Assembly: GCF_012295525.1 (NCBI RefSeq)
Contig: NZ_CP051167.1
Location: forward strand, 4,943,501 to 5,007,500
Reading direction: 5' to 3'
DNA: 64,000 bases
Source of the DNA: Oxynema aestuarii AP17
Lineage (GTDB): Bacteria; Cyanobacteriota; Cyanobacteriia; Cyanobacteriales; Laspinemataceae
A program made the translations under genes and the position numbers. Shown piece by piece: positions 52,292 to 62,672 of the stretch (its first letter is position 1; the number at the start of each line of letters is the position of its first letter). The notes under the pieces were generated by a model. It ran no database searches. It was not told the DNA's origin and saw only the letters and a list, made by a program, of their open reading frames with translations.

Positions 52292-54793
52292 ATGACCCAT
52301 CAAAAAATTCAAAAACAGTCGAATTGGGTTCCAGGGAGTTCTCAAAAAACAACACATCTGAGTTCGCCACCCATTAGTATTCAAAGCGATCCTATAGCTG
52401 AAACCTCCCCAGAAGAAGCCTTACCCGCTTATAATCCACTGCCAGAGAATTGGGCAGAGGTACATCCGTTAATGCAAAGCGGGGGCGATCGCCCAAACAC
52501 GACCTTAGACACGGTTCAGCGTAGTTCCGAATCGGCAGATCCCGAAGAGAGCGACGGACTTGACGTGCAAACTAAACTCGCCGTGGGCGCACCGGGGGAC
52601 GAATACGAACAGGAAGCCGATCGCGTTGCCGAGCAAGTCGTACAGCAGATCCATTCCTCCGAGGCGAACCACTCCGTACAACGTCGGGGCGATCGTCCCG
52701 CGACGCCCAAGTTACCCATCACACTCATGCGAAAGCGTGCGGATTGTGCAGCAGAGGCGATCGCCCAACCCGGAATCGAAACAAGTATCGAGCAAGCGCG
52801 CGGTAGCGGACATCCCTTAGGCGAAACTGTCCGCGAACCGATGGAAAATGCCTTTGCTAACGATTTCAGCCAAGTTAAAGTCCATCACGATGGACCAAGC
52901 GATCGCCTCAACCGTTCCCTCAACGCCCGCGCCTTCACGACCGGATCCGATATCTTCTTCAAACAAGGAGAATACAATCCCAACAGCTCCGGAGGACAAC
53001 AACTTCTCGCTCACGAATTAACTCACGTCGTCCAACAAACCGGAACTGCTTCCCTTCAGCGTCAGATCTCCGACCCGACCATCCAGCGCGATGGTAATGA
53101 ACACGTCGGCGCCGATCCAGGTCGCATGACCTTCCTCCCCGACGAAATGGGCAACGAAAAAGCCCCGGGAGAAGCAGGCTACAGCCGTCGCTTGCTCGGT
53201 GCTGCCGGAGAAGAAACCGAAAACCTAGTCGACCAAGGACTATACGCCGACGCCCGCTTGACCAATGTCGCGCCCTCAACCAACTACCTCGACCAACAAA
53301 TTATCGCCCGTGGTCGAACCAAAGCCCGTTATCAAGGGTTAGTGCGCGGCGATGGCTCGATCTGGGGTGCGCCAACGGGGATTGCCCAAGAAATGTATCA
53401 AGGGGGGGTCGATTGGTGTACGGACCACATCAGCACCATGGAAACCCAGCGCGCCGAAGAACAACAGCGTGCCGAAAGCTATAACGCTTGGGTTCCCCGT
53501 GCGAACGGCTTCTTTACCTCCTTAACCCGTCTCGAAGCCATGCAAAATCTCTTAGGCGTCACCAACCCACAACAGATGGTCGGCGCCCTCGAAACGGGTT
53601 TAGACGATGCGCGAGCGGTTGCGGCTCGCGCGATGGACGCTTACGAGGGAGGCAATATCGCCGCGCGCTTGAGCGTCCCCGAAACAGACGAAACCGTTAC
53701 CCAACTCTCGAACCAAACGACCCAAGCGGCTCAAGAAATGAACGCCGCCTATCTCGGCTTTCAGCGCAACTTATTAGCCATCCGACAGGATGAAGTGAAT
53801 CGGGAAGGCGCCGAAGATCGCACCCGACTCGAACAAATCAATCAAGTGAAACAAGTCGTCCGTCAGATCGGCTCGACCATCGACACCACCGCCTCCCTAG
53901 TGAGTGGAGCGCCTGCACGGATTGCCAGTGTCACTCGAACCGTGCGTCATGGGGAAGCATGGGTCGGTGCCGTTCGCAATCGCCGCCAAATCATTAGCGG
54001 ACAGCGACCGACCCACAATCCGACTTACGTGACCCTCAACGAACAAGGAGAAATGGTCGTTCGCAACGTCCAAACGGGAATGGATCGTCCCGCAGGAGGG
54101 GGCGAAGCGACGGCATCACCTGCGGGACCGTCCCTGAGTTTTCCTCAAAATATTTCCGATACCCTCGGACAAATTGCCGATTTTGTCTATGCCAGTGAAG
54201 TGCGCGAAATTAATTCGCGACTGGAACAAATTAAAACGCGGTGTGCTGCCATTGAAGGGGTTCGGGAATTACTTGCACTGCAGCAAGCGGCGGCAACTTA
54301 TCAAACTAAACTGAATGCGTTTGCACTCAAGTGCAACGAATTGCAAGGTCGAATTGCCGATCGCCGTCGGGAATACTGGCAATTGGGGGTCGATCTGGAT
54401 AATTTCGCCCGTCAAGACCGAGAATCCCGCCAGGGCAGTCAAGCGCCCGGTCGCGGTGAAGAACGCTATGCCACGATAATGACCTTAGTCGGCCAAATTC
54501 GCGAAGCTCTCGTCGTCGGTAAGGGCGCCAAAGCGGGAATTTACGCCCCTGACGAGTTCGAGCGCTGGGCTCAAGGGATTGTGGCCGATCGCGGCGCCCG
54601 ACCTCCGCGCACCGATATCCCTATTTTCGAGGTTGGCGAGCAAGAATGGTCTCGTTTGAGCAGTATTTGGTCGCAAATTCGTACTTTTGGCAGTAATGTC
54701 AGTACGATTGACGAACTGTTTAGCGGTGTGGAATCTCGCGCGGGCGCTCTCCTGTCACAATTACAAGTCGGCGGCGGTAGCGGTCAACATTAA
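52292..54793 (+). CDS. DUF4157 (eCIS core domain) protein with long helical C-terminus
   Basis: The 833-residue protein starts at ATG 52292. After a disordered region (about 1-95) and a basic stretch, DUF4157 spans about 170-250: GHPLGETVREPMENAFANDF, SQVKVHHDG, LNARAFTTGSDIFF and LLAHELTHVVQQTG, with an HExxH zinc-protease-like motif at 241-245. DUF4157 is a hallmark domain of cargo and accessory proteins of extracellular contractile injection systems. The remaining 570 residues are Ala/Gln/Arg-rich and helical, with coiled-coil parts (EVREINSRLEQIKTRC; ALKCNELQGRIADRRREYW); I recognise no toxin fold. No sheath, tube or baseplate genes are nearby. It converges with norB. Confidence 0.82.
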   Translation: MTHQKIQKQSNWVPGSSQKTTHLSSPPISIQSDPIAETSPEEALPAYNPLPENWAEVHPLMQSGGDRPNTTLDTVQRSSESADPEESDGLDVQTKLAVGAPGDEYEQEADRVAEQVVQQIHSSEANHSVQRRGDRPATPKLPITLMRKRADCAAEAIAQPGIETSIEQARGSGHPLGETVREPMENAFANDFSQVKVHHDGPSDRLNRSLNARAFTTGSDIFFKQGEYNPNSSGGQQLLAHELTHVVQQTGTASLQRQISDPTIQRDGNEHVGADPGRMTFLPDEMGNEKAPGEAGYSRRLLGAAGEETENLVDQGLYADARLTNVAPSTNYLDQQIIARGRTKARYQGLVRGDGSIWGAPTGIAQEMYQGGVDWCTDHISTMETQRAEEQQRAESYNAWVPRANGFFTSLTRLEAMQNLLGVTNPQQMVGALETGLDDARAVAARAMDAYEGGNIAARLSVPETDETVTQLSNQTTQAAQEMNAAYLGFQRNLLAIRQDEVNREGAEDRTRLEQINQVKQVVRQIGSTIDTTASLVSGAPARIASVTRTVRHGEAWVGAVRNRRQIISGQRPTHNPTYVTLNEQGEMVVRNVQTGMDRPAGGGEATASPAGPSLSFPQNISDTLGQIADFVYASEVREINSRLEQIKTRCAAIEGVRELLALQQAAATYQTKLNAFALKCNELQGRIADRRREYWQLGVDLDNFARQDRESRQGSQAPGRGEERYATIMTLVGQIREALVVGKGAKAGIYAPDEFERWAQGIVADRGARPPRTDIPIFEVGEQEWSRLSSIWSQIRTFGSNVSTIDELFSGVESRAGALLSQLQVGGGSGQH

Positions 54794-54849
54794 TCGCTAT
54801 CTCCATTCAATAATTGCTCGTGCAAATTAACACTTATAGAGTTGAAAAC

Positions 54850-54881
54850 AGCCCCAATGGCGATCGCCGATTGGGGCTTTT
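54850..54881. terminator. Bidirectional terminator with HIP1 in the loop
   Basis: AGCCCCAAT and ATTGGGGCT form a perfect 9-bp stem around an 11-base loop that contains GGCGATCGCC. TTTTC follows on the plus strand and a T-rich run on the minus strand, serving the convergent DUF4157 and norB genes. Confidence 0.85.
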
Positions 54882-54911
54882 CTCCTTTATTGGCGAATCA
54901 GTCGATATCCT

Positions 54912-57227
54912 CTATTTGACGGATTCTTCGAGGGAACTCAACTCGGGTTCAGTCCCTTTTACCGGGAAACGATAAACGGCATAAATCGCCTTGACTGTAA
55001 AGAAAAATAGGGCGATCGTTCCGATCGAGAAAATCACGTCGCCGGGAATTCTCAACCAGACCGTCCAGCGCATCCACGGCATACTAATCACTTCCGCACT
55101 GCGCGCATACCAGGTACCGTGATTGACCGACTGAACGAGTTGATAAAAGCCATTGGGAATTAAGCCGAAAATTAGCATCATCACCAAGCCGCCATTAATC
55201 GCCCAAAAGCCAAATTTTATCGAGCGTTCGTCCCAAGCGCGATCGGGTACGAACTCCCGTAACGCAAACAACATCAGGGCGATCGCCAAACAACCGTAAA
55301 CCCCAAATAAAGCTGCATGAGCGTGAATCGGCGTGGTATTCAATCCTTGAGAATAATACAACACGATCGGCGGATTAATTAAAAAGCCAAACACCCCCGC
55401 GCCAATTAAATTCCAAAAACAAGTCGCGATAAAAAAGCGCAACGGCCAACGATAAAATCCTTCCGCTTCTTTGGAGAGTTTTAAAGTCTTTAAAACCTCA
55501 AATCCAATCAACGTGAGCGGCACCACTTCCAGCGCCGAAAAAACTGCACCCAAGGCAGCAATAAACGAGGGCGTTCCGGAAAAATACAAGTGATGCAACG
55601 TGCCAATCACCCCACTGCCTAAATACAGCAACGTGGTTAAATAAGTAGCTCGCAAGGCTGAGGACTTTTTCAAAAAGCCCAATTCACTGCACAAATAGGC
55701 AATGACCACCGTAGCGAACACTTCAAAAAAGCCTTCCACCCAAAGGTGAACCACCCACCAGCGCCAATATTCTGCCACACTTAACGGCGTGTGGTTCGTG
55801 TACATCAAACCGACAGAATAAAAGAGGGGAATGGTAATGGCACTGTAGAGGAAAAAGTGACTCAATCCCGTCGGATTTTTCTCTTTTTTCAACGCAGGTT
55901 TAAAAGCGCGGTACATCAACCACAACCAGAAAACCATGCCGCCAATTAACAGCAACTGCCAAACGCGACCGAGTTCGATATATTCGTAGCCTTGATGACC
56001 CCACCAAAAACTATTATTTCCGGTTAAAACCCCTTGAACGGCAGCCCAAGATCCCGCCAGCGCACCGAGAACGACTACGGTTAAGGCAACCAGTAAAACT
56101 GTATTTCCTAATGCTTGATGTTTCGGTTCAAATCCGCCGAAACGTGGGGCGAAATAAAGTCCCGCAGCAAGCCAACAGGTGGCAATCCAAAAGATCGCCA
56201 ATTGTAAATGCCAGGTACGAGAGGCGGCGTAGGGGAGGAATTGGTCTAAGGGAATGCCGTAAAAGGCATCGCCTTCAACGGCGTAGTGTGCGGTGACCAT
56301 TCCCATGATAATTTGCACTAAAAATAGAGCCATAGCGACGCCGAAAAAGAGGGCGGTTACTTTTTGGCTGGCGGTGGGAATGCGAACGGCGGGACGGGCG
56401 GGAACGGGGAGGATTTCGTCAGTTTCTTCCTGGGCGAGATAGATAAAAACAAAGGCCCCAATTCCGGCGATTAAAACGATGACGGAAACGATCGACCAAA
56501 TGATGAATTGAGTGGGGGGTTGGTTGCCGATTAAATCATCGTGAGGCCAGTTGGCGGTGTAGGAAAAAGGGGCGTTGGGACGGTTGGCGGAGGCGGCCCA
56601 AGCGGTCCAAGTAAAGAAGGCGGTAACGTTGTGAATTTGGCTGTCGTCTTTGAACCAACCTCGGGGGATGGAGTGGACGACGGAGCCGTTTTTCAAGAGG
56701 TCGCGATAGTCTTCAAAGACTTTTTGTAATCCTTGGGTTTGAGCTTTGGTTAGGATTAAGCTGTGCGTTTTAGGATCGTAGCGATTGGTTTTAAATTGCT
56801 CGCTGACGCGCGCTTGTAAGCTGGCGCGGTCTACGGGAGATAAGGCGTCTAAATCTTGTTGGGAAAAGTCGGGATTGTTGCGGTATAAAATCCCGGCGGT
56901 GGCTAACCCCCAACGGTGGAGAACGTCGGCGGTCCAGTCGGGGGCGAGATAACTGCCGTGTCCCCAAATACTGCCGATATGTTGACCGCCACGGGCGAGA
57001 TAAGTTTCTTGTCCGTCTTGGATGTCGGCGCGGGTGAGAACGGTTTCTTGTTGGGACGATCGCACGATTTCGGGAACGGGAGGTGCATTTTTCCAAATAG
57101 CAGCTCCGGCAATCAGTAAAACGCTAAAAGCGACGATACAAATTAGCGCCAACCAAGCGGGGAGGCTCAGTTGTCGCTTTTGCGATCGCCCTTCAGTTTC
57201 GGTGTCAAATGCGGTGGTGTTGGCCAT
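54912..57227 (-). CDS. norB: Quinol-dependent nitric oxide reductase (qNor)
   Basis: qNor reduces NO to N2O with quinol electrons and needs no NorC partner. The 771-residue protein starts at ATG 57227, supported by GGAGG eight bases upstream. An N-terminal membrane segment and a periplasmic NorC-like domain (ARGGQHIGSIWGHGSYLAPDW) precede twelve or more helices. Heme and FeB ligands are seen in TWHLQLAIFWI, WVVHLWVEGFFEVFATV, GTLHHLYFSGTPSF and IHAHAALFGVYG; the FeB Glu region is in the WVEGFFE motif. Cyanobacteria use it for NO detoxification rather than full denitrification, as no nir or nos genes are here. Confidence 0.94.
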   Translation of the reverse strand: MANTTAFDTETEGRSQKRQLSLPAWLALICIVAFSVLLIAGAAIWKNAPPVPEIVRSSQQETVLTRADIQDGQETYLARGGQHIGSIWGHGSYLAPDWTADVLHRWGLATAGILYRNNPDFSQQDLDALSPVDRASLQARVSEQFKTNRYDPKTHSLILTKAQTQGLQKVFEDYRDLLKNGSVVHSIPRGWFKDDSQIHNVTAFFTWTAWAASANRPNAPFSYTANWPHDDLIGNQPPTQFIIWSIVSVIVLIAGIGAFVFIYLAQEETDEILPVPARPAVRIPTASQKVTALFFGVAMALFLVQIIMGMVTAHYAVEGDAFYGIPLDQFLPYAASRTWHLQLAIFWIATCWLAAGLYFAPRFGGFEPKHQALGNTVLLVALTVVVLGALAGSWAAVQGVLTGNNSFWWGHQGYEYIELGRVWQLLLIGGMVFWLWLMYRAFKPALKKEKNPTGLSHFFLYSAITIPLFYSVGLMYTNHTPLSVAEYWRWWVVHLWVEGFFEVFATVVIAYLCSELGFLKKSSALRATYLTTLLYLGSGVIGTLHHLYFSGTPSFIAALGAVFSALEVVPLTLIGFEVLKTLKLSKEAEGFYRWPLRFFIATCFWNLIGAGVFGFLINPPIVLYYSQGLNTTPIHAHAALFGVYGCLAIALMLFALREFVPDRAWDERSIKFGFWAINGGLVMMLIFGLIPNGFYQLVQSVNHGTWYARSAEVISMPWMRWTVWLRIPGDVIFSIGTIALFFFTVKAIYAVYRFPVKGTEPELSSLEESVK

Positions 57228-57434
57228 CGCCAAACCTCCAAAAAATTGGTTTTCAGTCGTCAATTTGGCTAAATGGTAGCGAATTAAACTGAAAATCGAC
57301 AATAATTACTGAAATTATTTTGAATTTATATTTTCTTAAGTATTGGAATGAAGATTTATACTCAACAAAATTGAGGGCGATCGCCTATTTTATAAGGGGA
57401 TTTGTCAATAAATAAGGTTAAAAAATAAGAAGCA

Positions 57435-58277
57435 ATGAAATGGGGAACAGTAGCGATAACGGGCGCTAATGGCCAAGTCGGGCGGCAATTACTCGCGTCG
57501 CTGCGAGGTCGATGCGCAACGACGATCGCCCTGGTTCGAGAACCCGCCAACCTTCCGGCGAGCGAAGTGATTGCGGATTGGACGAATTCAGCCGAGGCCC
57601 GAGAGGCGATCGCGAGATCGGAGGCGATCGTGCATCTCGCAGGTAGCCTCAAACCCGCTCGCGGGGACTATACGGCGGCCAATCTGGAGACCACTCAAGC
57701 CCTGCTGTCGGAGATCGCGGGCGATCGAACCCGGCGCCTGGTTTTTCTCAGTTATGTGGGGGCGCACGAAGAGGCGACGAATCCGTATTTACGGACGAAA
57801 GCGCAAGCGGAACGCCTGCTACAGGCGAGTGGTTGTCCGGTGACGATCTTTCGCTGCACCCACATTGTCGGTTCTCCACACAACCCGGGGCGGACGGCGC
57901 AAAACTGGCTCGCGGAAGCGGGGAAAACGGTTCTCGTCCTCGGTTCCGGTCGGCAGCAGATCGCGCCGATTTATCTCGATGACGTGGTCGGGGCGATCGT
58001 GGCGGCCCTCGATCGCGATCGCGATGGTATTTTCGAGTTAGCCGGGCCGGAATGTCGCTCCCTGGATGAGTGGATCCGCGCGTTCAACGGTGGCGATCGC
58101 GTTAAACTCGTGCATCTGCCCGCATCGATCGCGCGATGCTTGCCTCGAATCGTTCCCGATCTGCCTGGGGCTTTAATTGAGGTCATGCTAGCGCCCAGTG
58201 TCGGCAACCCCGACGCGGCGATCGCGGCTTTCGGAATACAGCTCACTTCTCTAACGCAAGTGTGGCGATCGGATTAA
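57435..58277 (+). CDS. NAD(P)-binding Rossmann protein (atypical SDR, NDUFA9/NmrA-like)
   Basis: This 280-residue protein has the GANGQVGRQLL nucleotide-binding loop, a VHLAGSLKP middle motif, and YLRTKAQAERLL with the YxxxK pair, followed by substrate-binding-lobe sequence (IAPIYLDDVVGAIVAAL; IFELAGPECRSLDEWI). It belongs with atypical short-chain dehydrogenases such as NmrA and the complex I NDUFA9 type. It is divergent from norB, sharing a 207-bp AT-rich promoter region, so co-regulation is possible. The substrate is unknown. Confidence 0.82.
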   Translation: MKWGTVAITGANGQVGRQLLASLRGRCATTIALVREPANLPASEVIADWTNSAEAREAIARSEAIVHLAGSLKPARGDYTAANLETTQALLSEIAGDRTRRLVFLSYVGAHEEATNPYLRTKAQAERLLQASGCPVTIFRCTHIVGSPHNPGRTAQNWLAEAGKTVLVLGSGRQQIAPIYLDDVVGAIVAALDRDRDGIFELAGPECRSLDEWIRAFNGGDRVKLVHLPASIARCLPRIVPDLPGALIEVMLAPSVGNPDAAIAAFGIQLTSLTQVWRSD

Positions 58278-58477
58278 GCCACCGCGTCATCAATCCACGC
58301 TCCCCTTGCGGTTGGCCATATTCAGGCGAATCAGGGTCGGTCGCCATGGCTCGCGGCAAAGCTCTATCCCGCGAAAATCATACAATAGGGTCAGTTCGAT
58401 CGCGCCAACCCTCGGTACGATCCTCCCGTTGAGGGGAGTTGGGGCAACCGATCTTTTTCGCAAGCACGAGCATACTC

Positions 58478-61321
58478 ATGTCTGACCAATCTGTGCAGGA
58501 TTCTAAAATCGCCTGGCATTCAATAGAAATCGATCAAACCCTGGAGCGACTGCAAAGCGATCCGGAACAGGGTTTGAGTGCTTCAGAAGCCGAACGACGG
58601 CTCGAACGCTACGGTCCGAACGAAATCGAAGATACGGGAGGTCGCACGGCGTGGGCGATCTTGCTCGATCAGTTCAAAAACATCATGCTGTTGATGTTGA
58701 TCGCCGTCGCCTTCGTGTCCGGCGGATTGTCCTTACAAGATGGGGAATTTCCGAAGGACGCGATCGCGATTATGTCGATCGTCATTCTCAATGGCGTGTT
58801 GGGCTACTTGCAAGAAAGCAAAGCGGAACAAGCCCTCGCCGCCCTCAAAAATATGGCCTCCCCGCAAGTGCGAGTGGTGCGCGACGGCAAGATAGTCGAA
58901 GTTTCTGCAAAAGAATTAGTTCCGGGAGACGTCATCCTGCTCGAAGCGGGGGTACAAGTCTCGGCAGACGGGCGCTTGATTGAAGAGTCGAACTTGCAAG
59001 TGATCGAAGCGGCGTTAACCGGGGAAGCGCAATCGGTGGATAAGGATGCTCCGATCGCCCTGGAGGCGGATACGGGAATCGGCGATCGCGTCAACATGAT
59101 TTTCCAAGGGACCGAAGTGGTCAAAGGACGGGCGAAGGCGATCGTCACCAGTACCGGAATGCAGACGGAATTGGGCAAAATCGCCGCGATGATCCAGTCC
59201 GTGGAAGACGAGGAAACGCCCTTACAGCGCCGCATGACCCAATTGGGCAACGTCTTGGTCACGGGATCGTTAATTTTGGTGGCGATCGTCGTGATTGGCG
59301 GAACCTGGGCGAAGGGGGTCGAAAGCTTCCGCAATCTACTCGAAGTGTCCTTGAGTATGGCGGTGGCGGTGGTTCCCGAAGGGTTGCCCGCCGTGATTAC
59401 GGTGACCTTGGCCCTGGGCACCCAGCGCATGGTCAAACGCAATGCCTTAATTCGCCGCTTGCCTGCGGTGGAAACCCTCGGCTCGGTGACCACGATCTGC
59501 TCGGATAAAACGGGGACGCTAACGCAAAATAAAATGGTGGTCCAGGCGGTCGAAACCCCCAGCCACCGCTTTAAAGTCACGGGAGACGGCTACGAACCGA
59601 GCGGAGAATTTAAGCCTGACGGTCAAAATCCCGGCGATTCCGATCGCGACAGCCAAGCGACGATTCAGAATTTAGAGAAATATCCGGAACTGCCGCCCCT
59701 GTTGCTTGCTTGTGTTTTGTGTAACGATGCTTTTTTACAGTACGAGGACGACCAGTGGGCGATCGTCGGCGATCCGACGGAAGGGGCGCTACTGTCGTTG
59801 GCGGGGAAATTAGAAATTACTAAAGATCGATTTGCCGATCGCCTCGCCCGCGTGGCGGAGTTTCCCTTTTCTTCCGAACGCAAACGGATGAGCGCCATTT
59901 CTAAGGTCGGCAGTTGGGAAGAGTTGACCGATGGCGGCAGTTTGCCTTTCCCCCGAACCGAGGCGACCCGGGAAGATCCGCCGTTTTTGATGTTTACCAA
60001 AGGCTCGCCGGAATTGACCCTCGACTGCTGCACTCAGATTCAGGTGGGCGATCGCCTCGAACCGTTGAACGACGACCGCCGCGAGGCGATCGTCCGCCAA
60101 AATAACGAAATGGCCTCTCGCGGCTTGCGGGTTCTCGGTTTCGCCTACAAACCCCTCGCCGAACAACCCCCCGAAGGTTCGGAAACGGAACACGAACGGG
60201 AGTTAATCTGGATCGGTTTAGTGGGGATGCTCGACGCCCCCCGTCCGGAAGTTCGCAACGCCGTCGAAAAATGCCGCAACGCCGGGATTCGCCCGGTGGT
60301 GATTACCGGAGATCACCAGTTGACCGCCCGGGCGATCGCCGTCGATCTCGGCATCGCTCAGGAGGGCGATCGCGTCCTCACCGGACAGGAACTCGAAAAA
60401 ATGTCCGACGCCGACCTCGACCAAATCGTCGATGCGGTCAGCGTTTACGCCCGCGTCTCCCCGGAACACAAACTGCGGATCGTCCAAACCCTGCAAAAAC
60501 GGGGTAAATTCGTCGCCATGACCGGAGATGGGGTCAACGACGCCCCCGCCCTCAAACAGTCGGATATCGGCATCGCGATGGGGATTACCGGAACCGACGT
60601 CAGCAAAGAAGCGAGCGACATGGTACTGCTCGACGATAACTTCGCGACGATCGTCGCCGCTACGGAAGAAGGGCGCGTCGTGTATACCAACATTCGCCGT
60701 TTTATTAAATATATTCTCGGTTCCAACATCGGCGAAGTGCTCACGATCGCCGCCGCCCCGATTCTCGCCCTCCCCGAGGTTCCCCTGACGCCGTTGCAAA
60801 TTCTCTGGATGAACTTGGTCACTGACGGCTTCCCGGCGTTGGCGTTAGCGGTGGAACCCCCCGCCCCGGACGTGATGAAACACCCGCCCTACAGCCCTCG
60901 CGAAAGTATTTTCGCCCGAGGACTCGGCGCCTACATGGTTCGGATCGGGATCGTGTTCGCCATCATTACGATTACTTTGATGTATTGGTCTTACCATCAG
61001 AATTCGGAAACCTGGAAAACGATGGTGTTTACGACGCTGTGCGTCTCTCAAATGGGTCACGCGATCGCCGTGCGATCGAAAACGCGCCTCACTGTGGAAG
61101 TCAACCCCTTTTCCAATCCTTACGTCCTCGGCGCCGTGGCGATTACGACCTCATTACAGCTCATGCTCATTTATGTCGAACCCCTGCGTAACTTTTTCGG
61201 AACCGACGTTCTCACTCCTACGGAACTGGCGGTCTGCCTCGGGTTCAGTACGTTGTTGTTTATTTGGGTCGAACTCGAAAAAATCTTTTTACGCCTATTT
61301 CCACGAATGAATAAAGATTAA
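58478..61321 (+). CDS. P-type ATPase, calcium-transporting type IIA/IIB
   Basis: This 947-residue pump from ATG 58478 has the full P-type layout: an N-terminal cation-ATPase domain ([16 protein letters not shown]), actuator loop [13 protein letters not shown]4 with [19 protein letters not shown], phosphorylation motif [15 protein letters not shown], nucleotide-binding KGSPE, hinge [21 protein letters not shown], and M5-M6 with SNIGEVLTI and [17 protein letters not shown]. The M4 PEGLP and M6 NLVTDG patterns resemble Ca2+-ATPases (PacL-like); a monovalent-cation role cannot be excluded. The longer TTG 58439 frame is not needed. Confidence 0.92.
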   Translation: MSDQSVQDSKIAWHSIEIDQTLERLQSDPEQGLSASEAERRLERYGPNEIEDTGGRTAWAILLDQFKNIMLLMLIAVAFVSGGLSLQDGEFPKDAIAIMSIVILNGVLGYLQESKAEQALAALKNMASPQVRVVRDGKIVEVSAKELVPGDVILLEAGVQVSADGRLIEESNLQVIEAALTGEAQSVDKDAPIALEADTGIGDRVNMIFQGTEVVKGRAKAIVTSTGMQTELGKIAAMIQSVEDEETPLQRRMTQLGNVLVTGSLILVAIVVIGGTWAKGVESFRNLLEVSLSMAVAVVPEGLPAVITVTLALGTQRMVKRNALIRRLPAVETLGSVTTICSDKTGTLTQNKMVVQAVETPSHRFKVTGDGYEPSGEFKPDGQNPGDSDRDSQATIQNLEKYPELPPLLLACVLCNDAFLQYEDDQWAIVGDPTEGALLSLAGKLEITKDRFADRLARVAEFPFSSERKRMSAISKVGSWEELTDGGSLPFPRTEATREDPPFLMFTKGSPELTLDCCTQIQVGDRLEPLNDDRREAIVRQNNEMASRGLRVLGFAYKPLAEQPPEGSETEHERELIWIGLVGMLDAPRPEVRNAVEKCRNAGIRPVVITGDHQLTARAIAVDLGIAQEGDRVLTGQELEKMSDADLDQIVDAVSVYARVSPEHKLRIVQTLQKRGKFVAMTGDGVNDAPALKQSDIGIAMGITGTDVSKEASDMVLLDDNFATIVAATEEGRVVYTNIRRFIKYILGSNIGEVLTIAAAPILALPEVPLTPLQILWMNLVTDGFPALALAVEPPAPDVMKHPPYSPRESIFARGLGAYMVRIGIVFAIITITLMYWSYHQNSETWKTMVFTTLCVSQMGHAIAVRSKTRLTVEVNPFSNPYVLGAVAITTSLQLMLIYVEPLRNFFGTDVLTPTELAVCLGFSTLLFIWVELEKIFLRLFPRMNKD

Positions 61322-61475
61322 AAATCTTGTCGGAAAGTCAGGTTTTAGAGGAGTCTTGGCAATGTGATTGCCATGCTTCTAATTTCTGAATAGTTCTCAA
61401 TTGTGATTTCTAACTTGGTTCGAGGCGGGTATCTTGCCCGCCCCACAGACTGTTGAGTTGCCCTCCCCACTTCCT

Positions 61476-62651
61476 ATGTTTCTCCAAAGCCTGCTCCTGC
61501 GGCAGTTTCGAAATTATCGCCACGTCCAAGTCGAATTCAACGCCCCCAAAACGATTTTGGTCGGGGATAACGCTCAAGGTAAGACCAATTTGCTCGAAGC
61601 CGTTGCCTTACTTTCGACGTTGAAAAGTGCCAGAGCCCGGCGCGATCGCGATTTGATTCTCAACGATGAAACGATCGCCCAAATTAATACCACTCTCAAG
61701 CGGTTTGACAATCCCGTGGATTTGGCGATCGCCCTGCGGAGTAACGGTCGCCGAACGGTGACGGTCAATAACGAAACTTGTCGCCGTCAGGTCGATTTTT
61801 TGGGCATTCTCAATGTCGTTCAATTCTCCAGTTTGGATTTAGATTTGGTTCGCGGCGGTCCCGACGGGCGCAGAACATGGTTAGATACTTTGTTGATCCA
61901 ACTCGAACCGATCTATGCAGACTTGCTGGCAAAGTATAATAAAGTCCTGAAGCAGCGCAATGCCTTACTCAAGGAAATGCGAACGCGCGACGGGGGCAAT
62001 CGCCCCGATCCCGCCCAATTCGATTCCGAGTTAGCCCTCTGGGATGCCCAACTGGCGGCGATCGGCGCCCGAGTTACCTTGCGGCGATCGCGGGCGATCG
62101 ACCGTCTCGCCCCGGTGGCGGAAACCTGGCACGGCGCCATTAGCGGCAGAACGGAAGCGTTACAGATGAGATACGCTCCTAATGTAGAAGCAATGAGCGA
62201 TCCAGAAGTGAGAGACGATCTCGATCGCGGCAAACAAGCGTTTCTCGATAAAATTCAGGAAAAGGCGATCGCCGAACACTATCAAGGAACCACCTTAGTC
62301 GGTCCCCACCGCGACGAAATCGAATTCAACCTCAACGACCTCCCCGTGAGACAATTTGGGTCACAAGGACAGCAACGCACCCTCGTTCTCGCCCTCAAAC
62401 TCGCCGAACTCAAACTCATTGAAGAAGTCGTCGGCGAACCGCCCGTTTTACTCCTCGACGACGTCCTCGCCGAACTCGATCCCAAACGACAAAATCAACT
62501 ACTCGACGCCATTCAAAACCGTTTTCAAACCCTCATTACGGCTACTCATCTCGATGCTTTCGAGCAAGATTGGATTCGTTCCTCGCAAATTCTTCAAGTT
62601 AAAGCCGGAGAAATTTGGGCCGAGGCGATCGGGAGTCGCAAATTGTTCTAG
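61476..62651 (+). CDS. recF: DNA replication/repair protein RecF
   Basis: RecF loads RecA at single-strand gaps. The 391-residue protein starts at ATG 61476 (MFLQSLLLRQFRNYRHVQVEF). Walker A is GDNAQGKTNLLEA, the DNA-binding and signature region includes TLVGPHRDEIEFNL and FGSQGQQRTLVLALKLAEL, and Walker B is VLLLDDVLAELDPKRQNQLL. A 14-residue longer frame exists but lacks family support. The ABC transporter genes follow 21 bp after; no dnaN or gyrB is beside it. Confidence 0.95.
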   Translation: MFLQSLLLRQFRNYRHVQVEFNAPKTILVGDNAQGKTNLLEAVALLSTLKSARARRDRDLILNDETIAQINTTLKRFDNPVDLAIALRSNGRRTVTVNNETCRRQVDFLGILNVVQFSSLDLDLVRGGPDGRRTWLDTLLIQLEPIYADLLAKYNKVLKQRNALLKEMRTRDGGNRPDPAQFDSELALWDAQLAAIGARVTLRRSRAIDRLAPVAETWHGAISGRTEALQMRYAPNVEAMSDPEVRDDLDRGKQAFLDKIQEKAIAEHYQGTTLVGPHRDEIEFNLNDLPVRQFGSQGQQRTLVLALKLAELKLIEEVVGEPPVLLLDDVLAELDPKRQNQLLDAIQNRFQTLITATHLDAFEQDWIRSSQILQVKAGEIWAEAIGSRKLF

Positions 62652-62672
62652 AAAAAAAGATTAACACGAATC

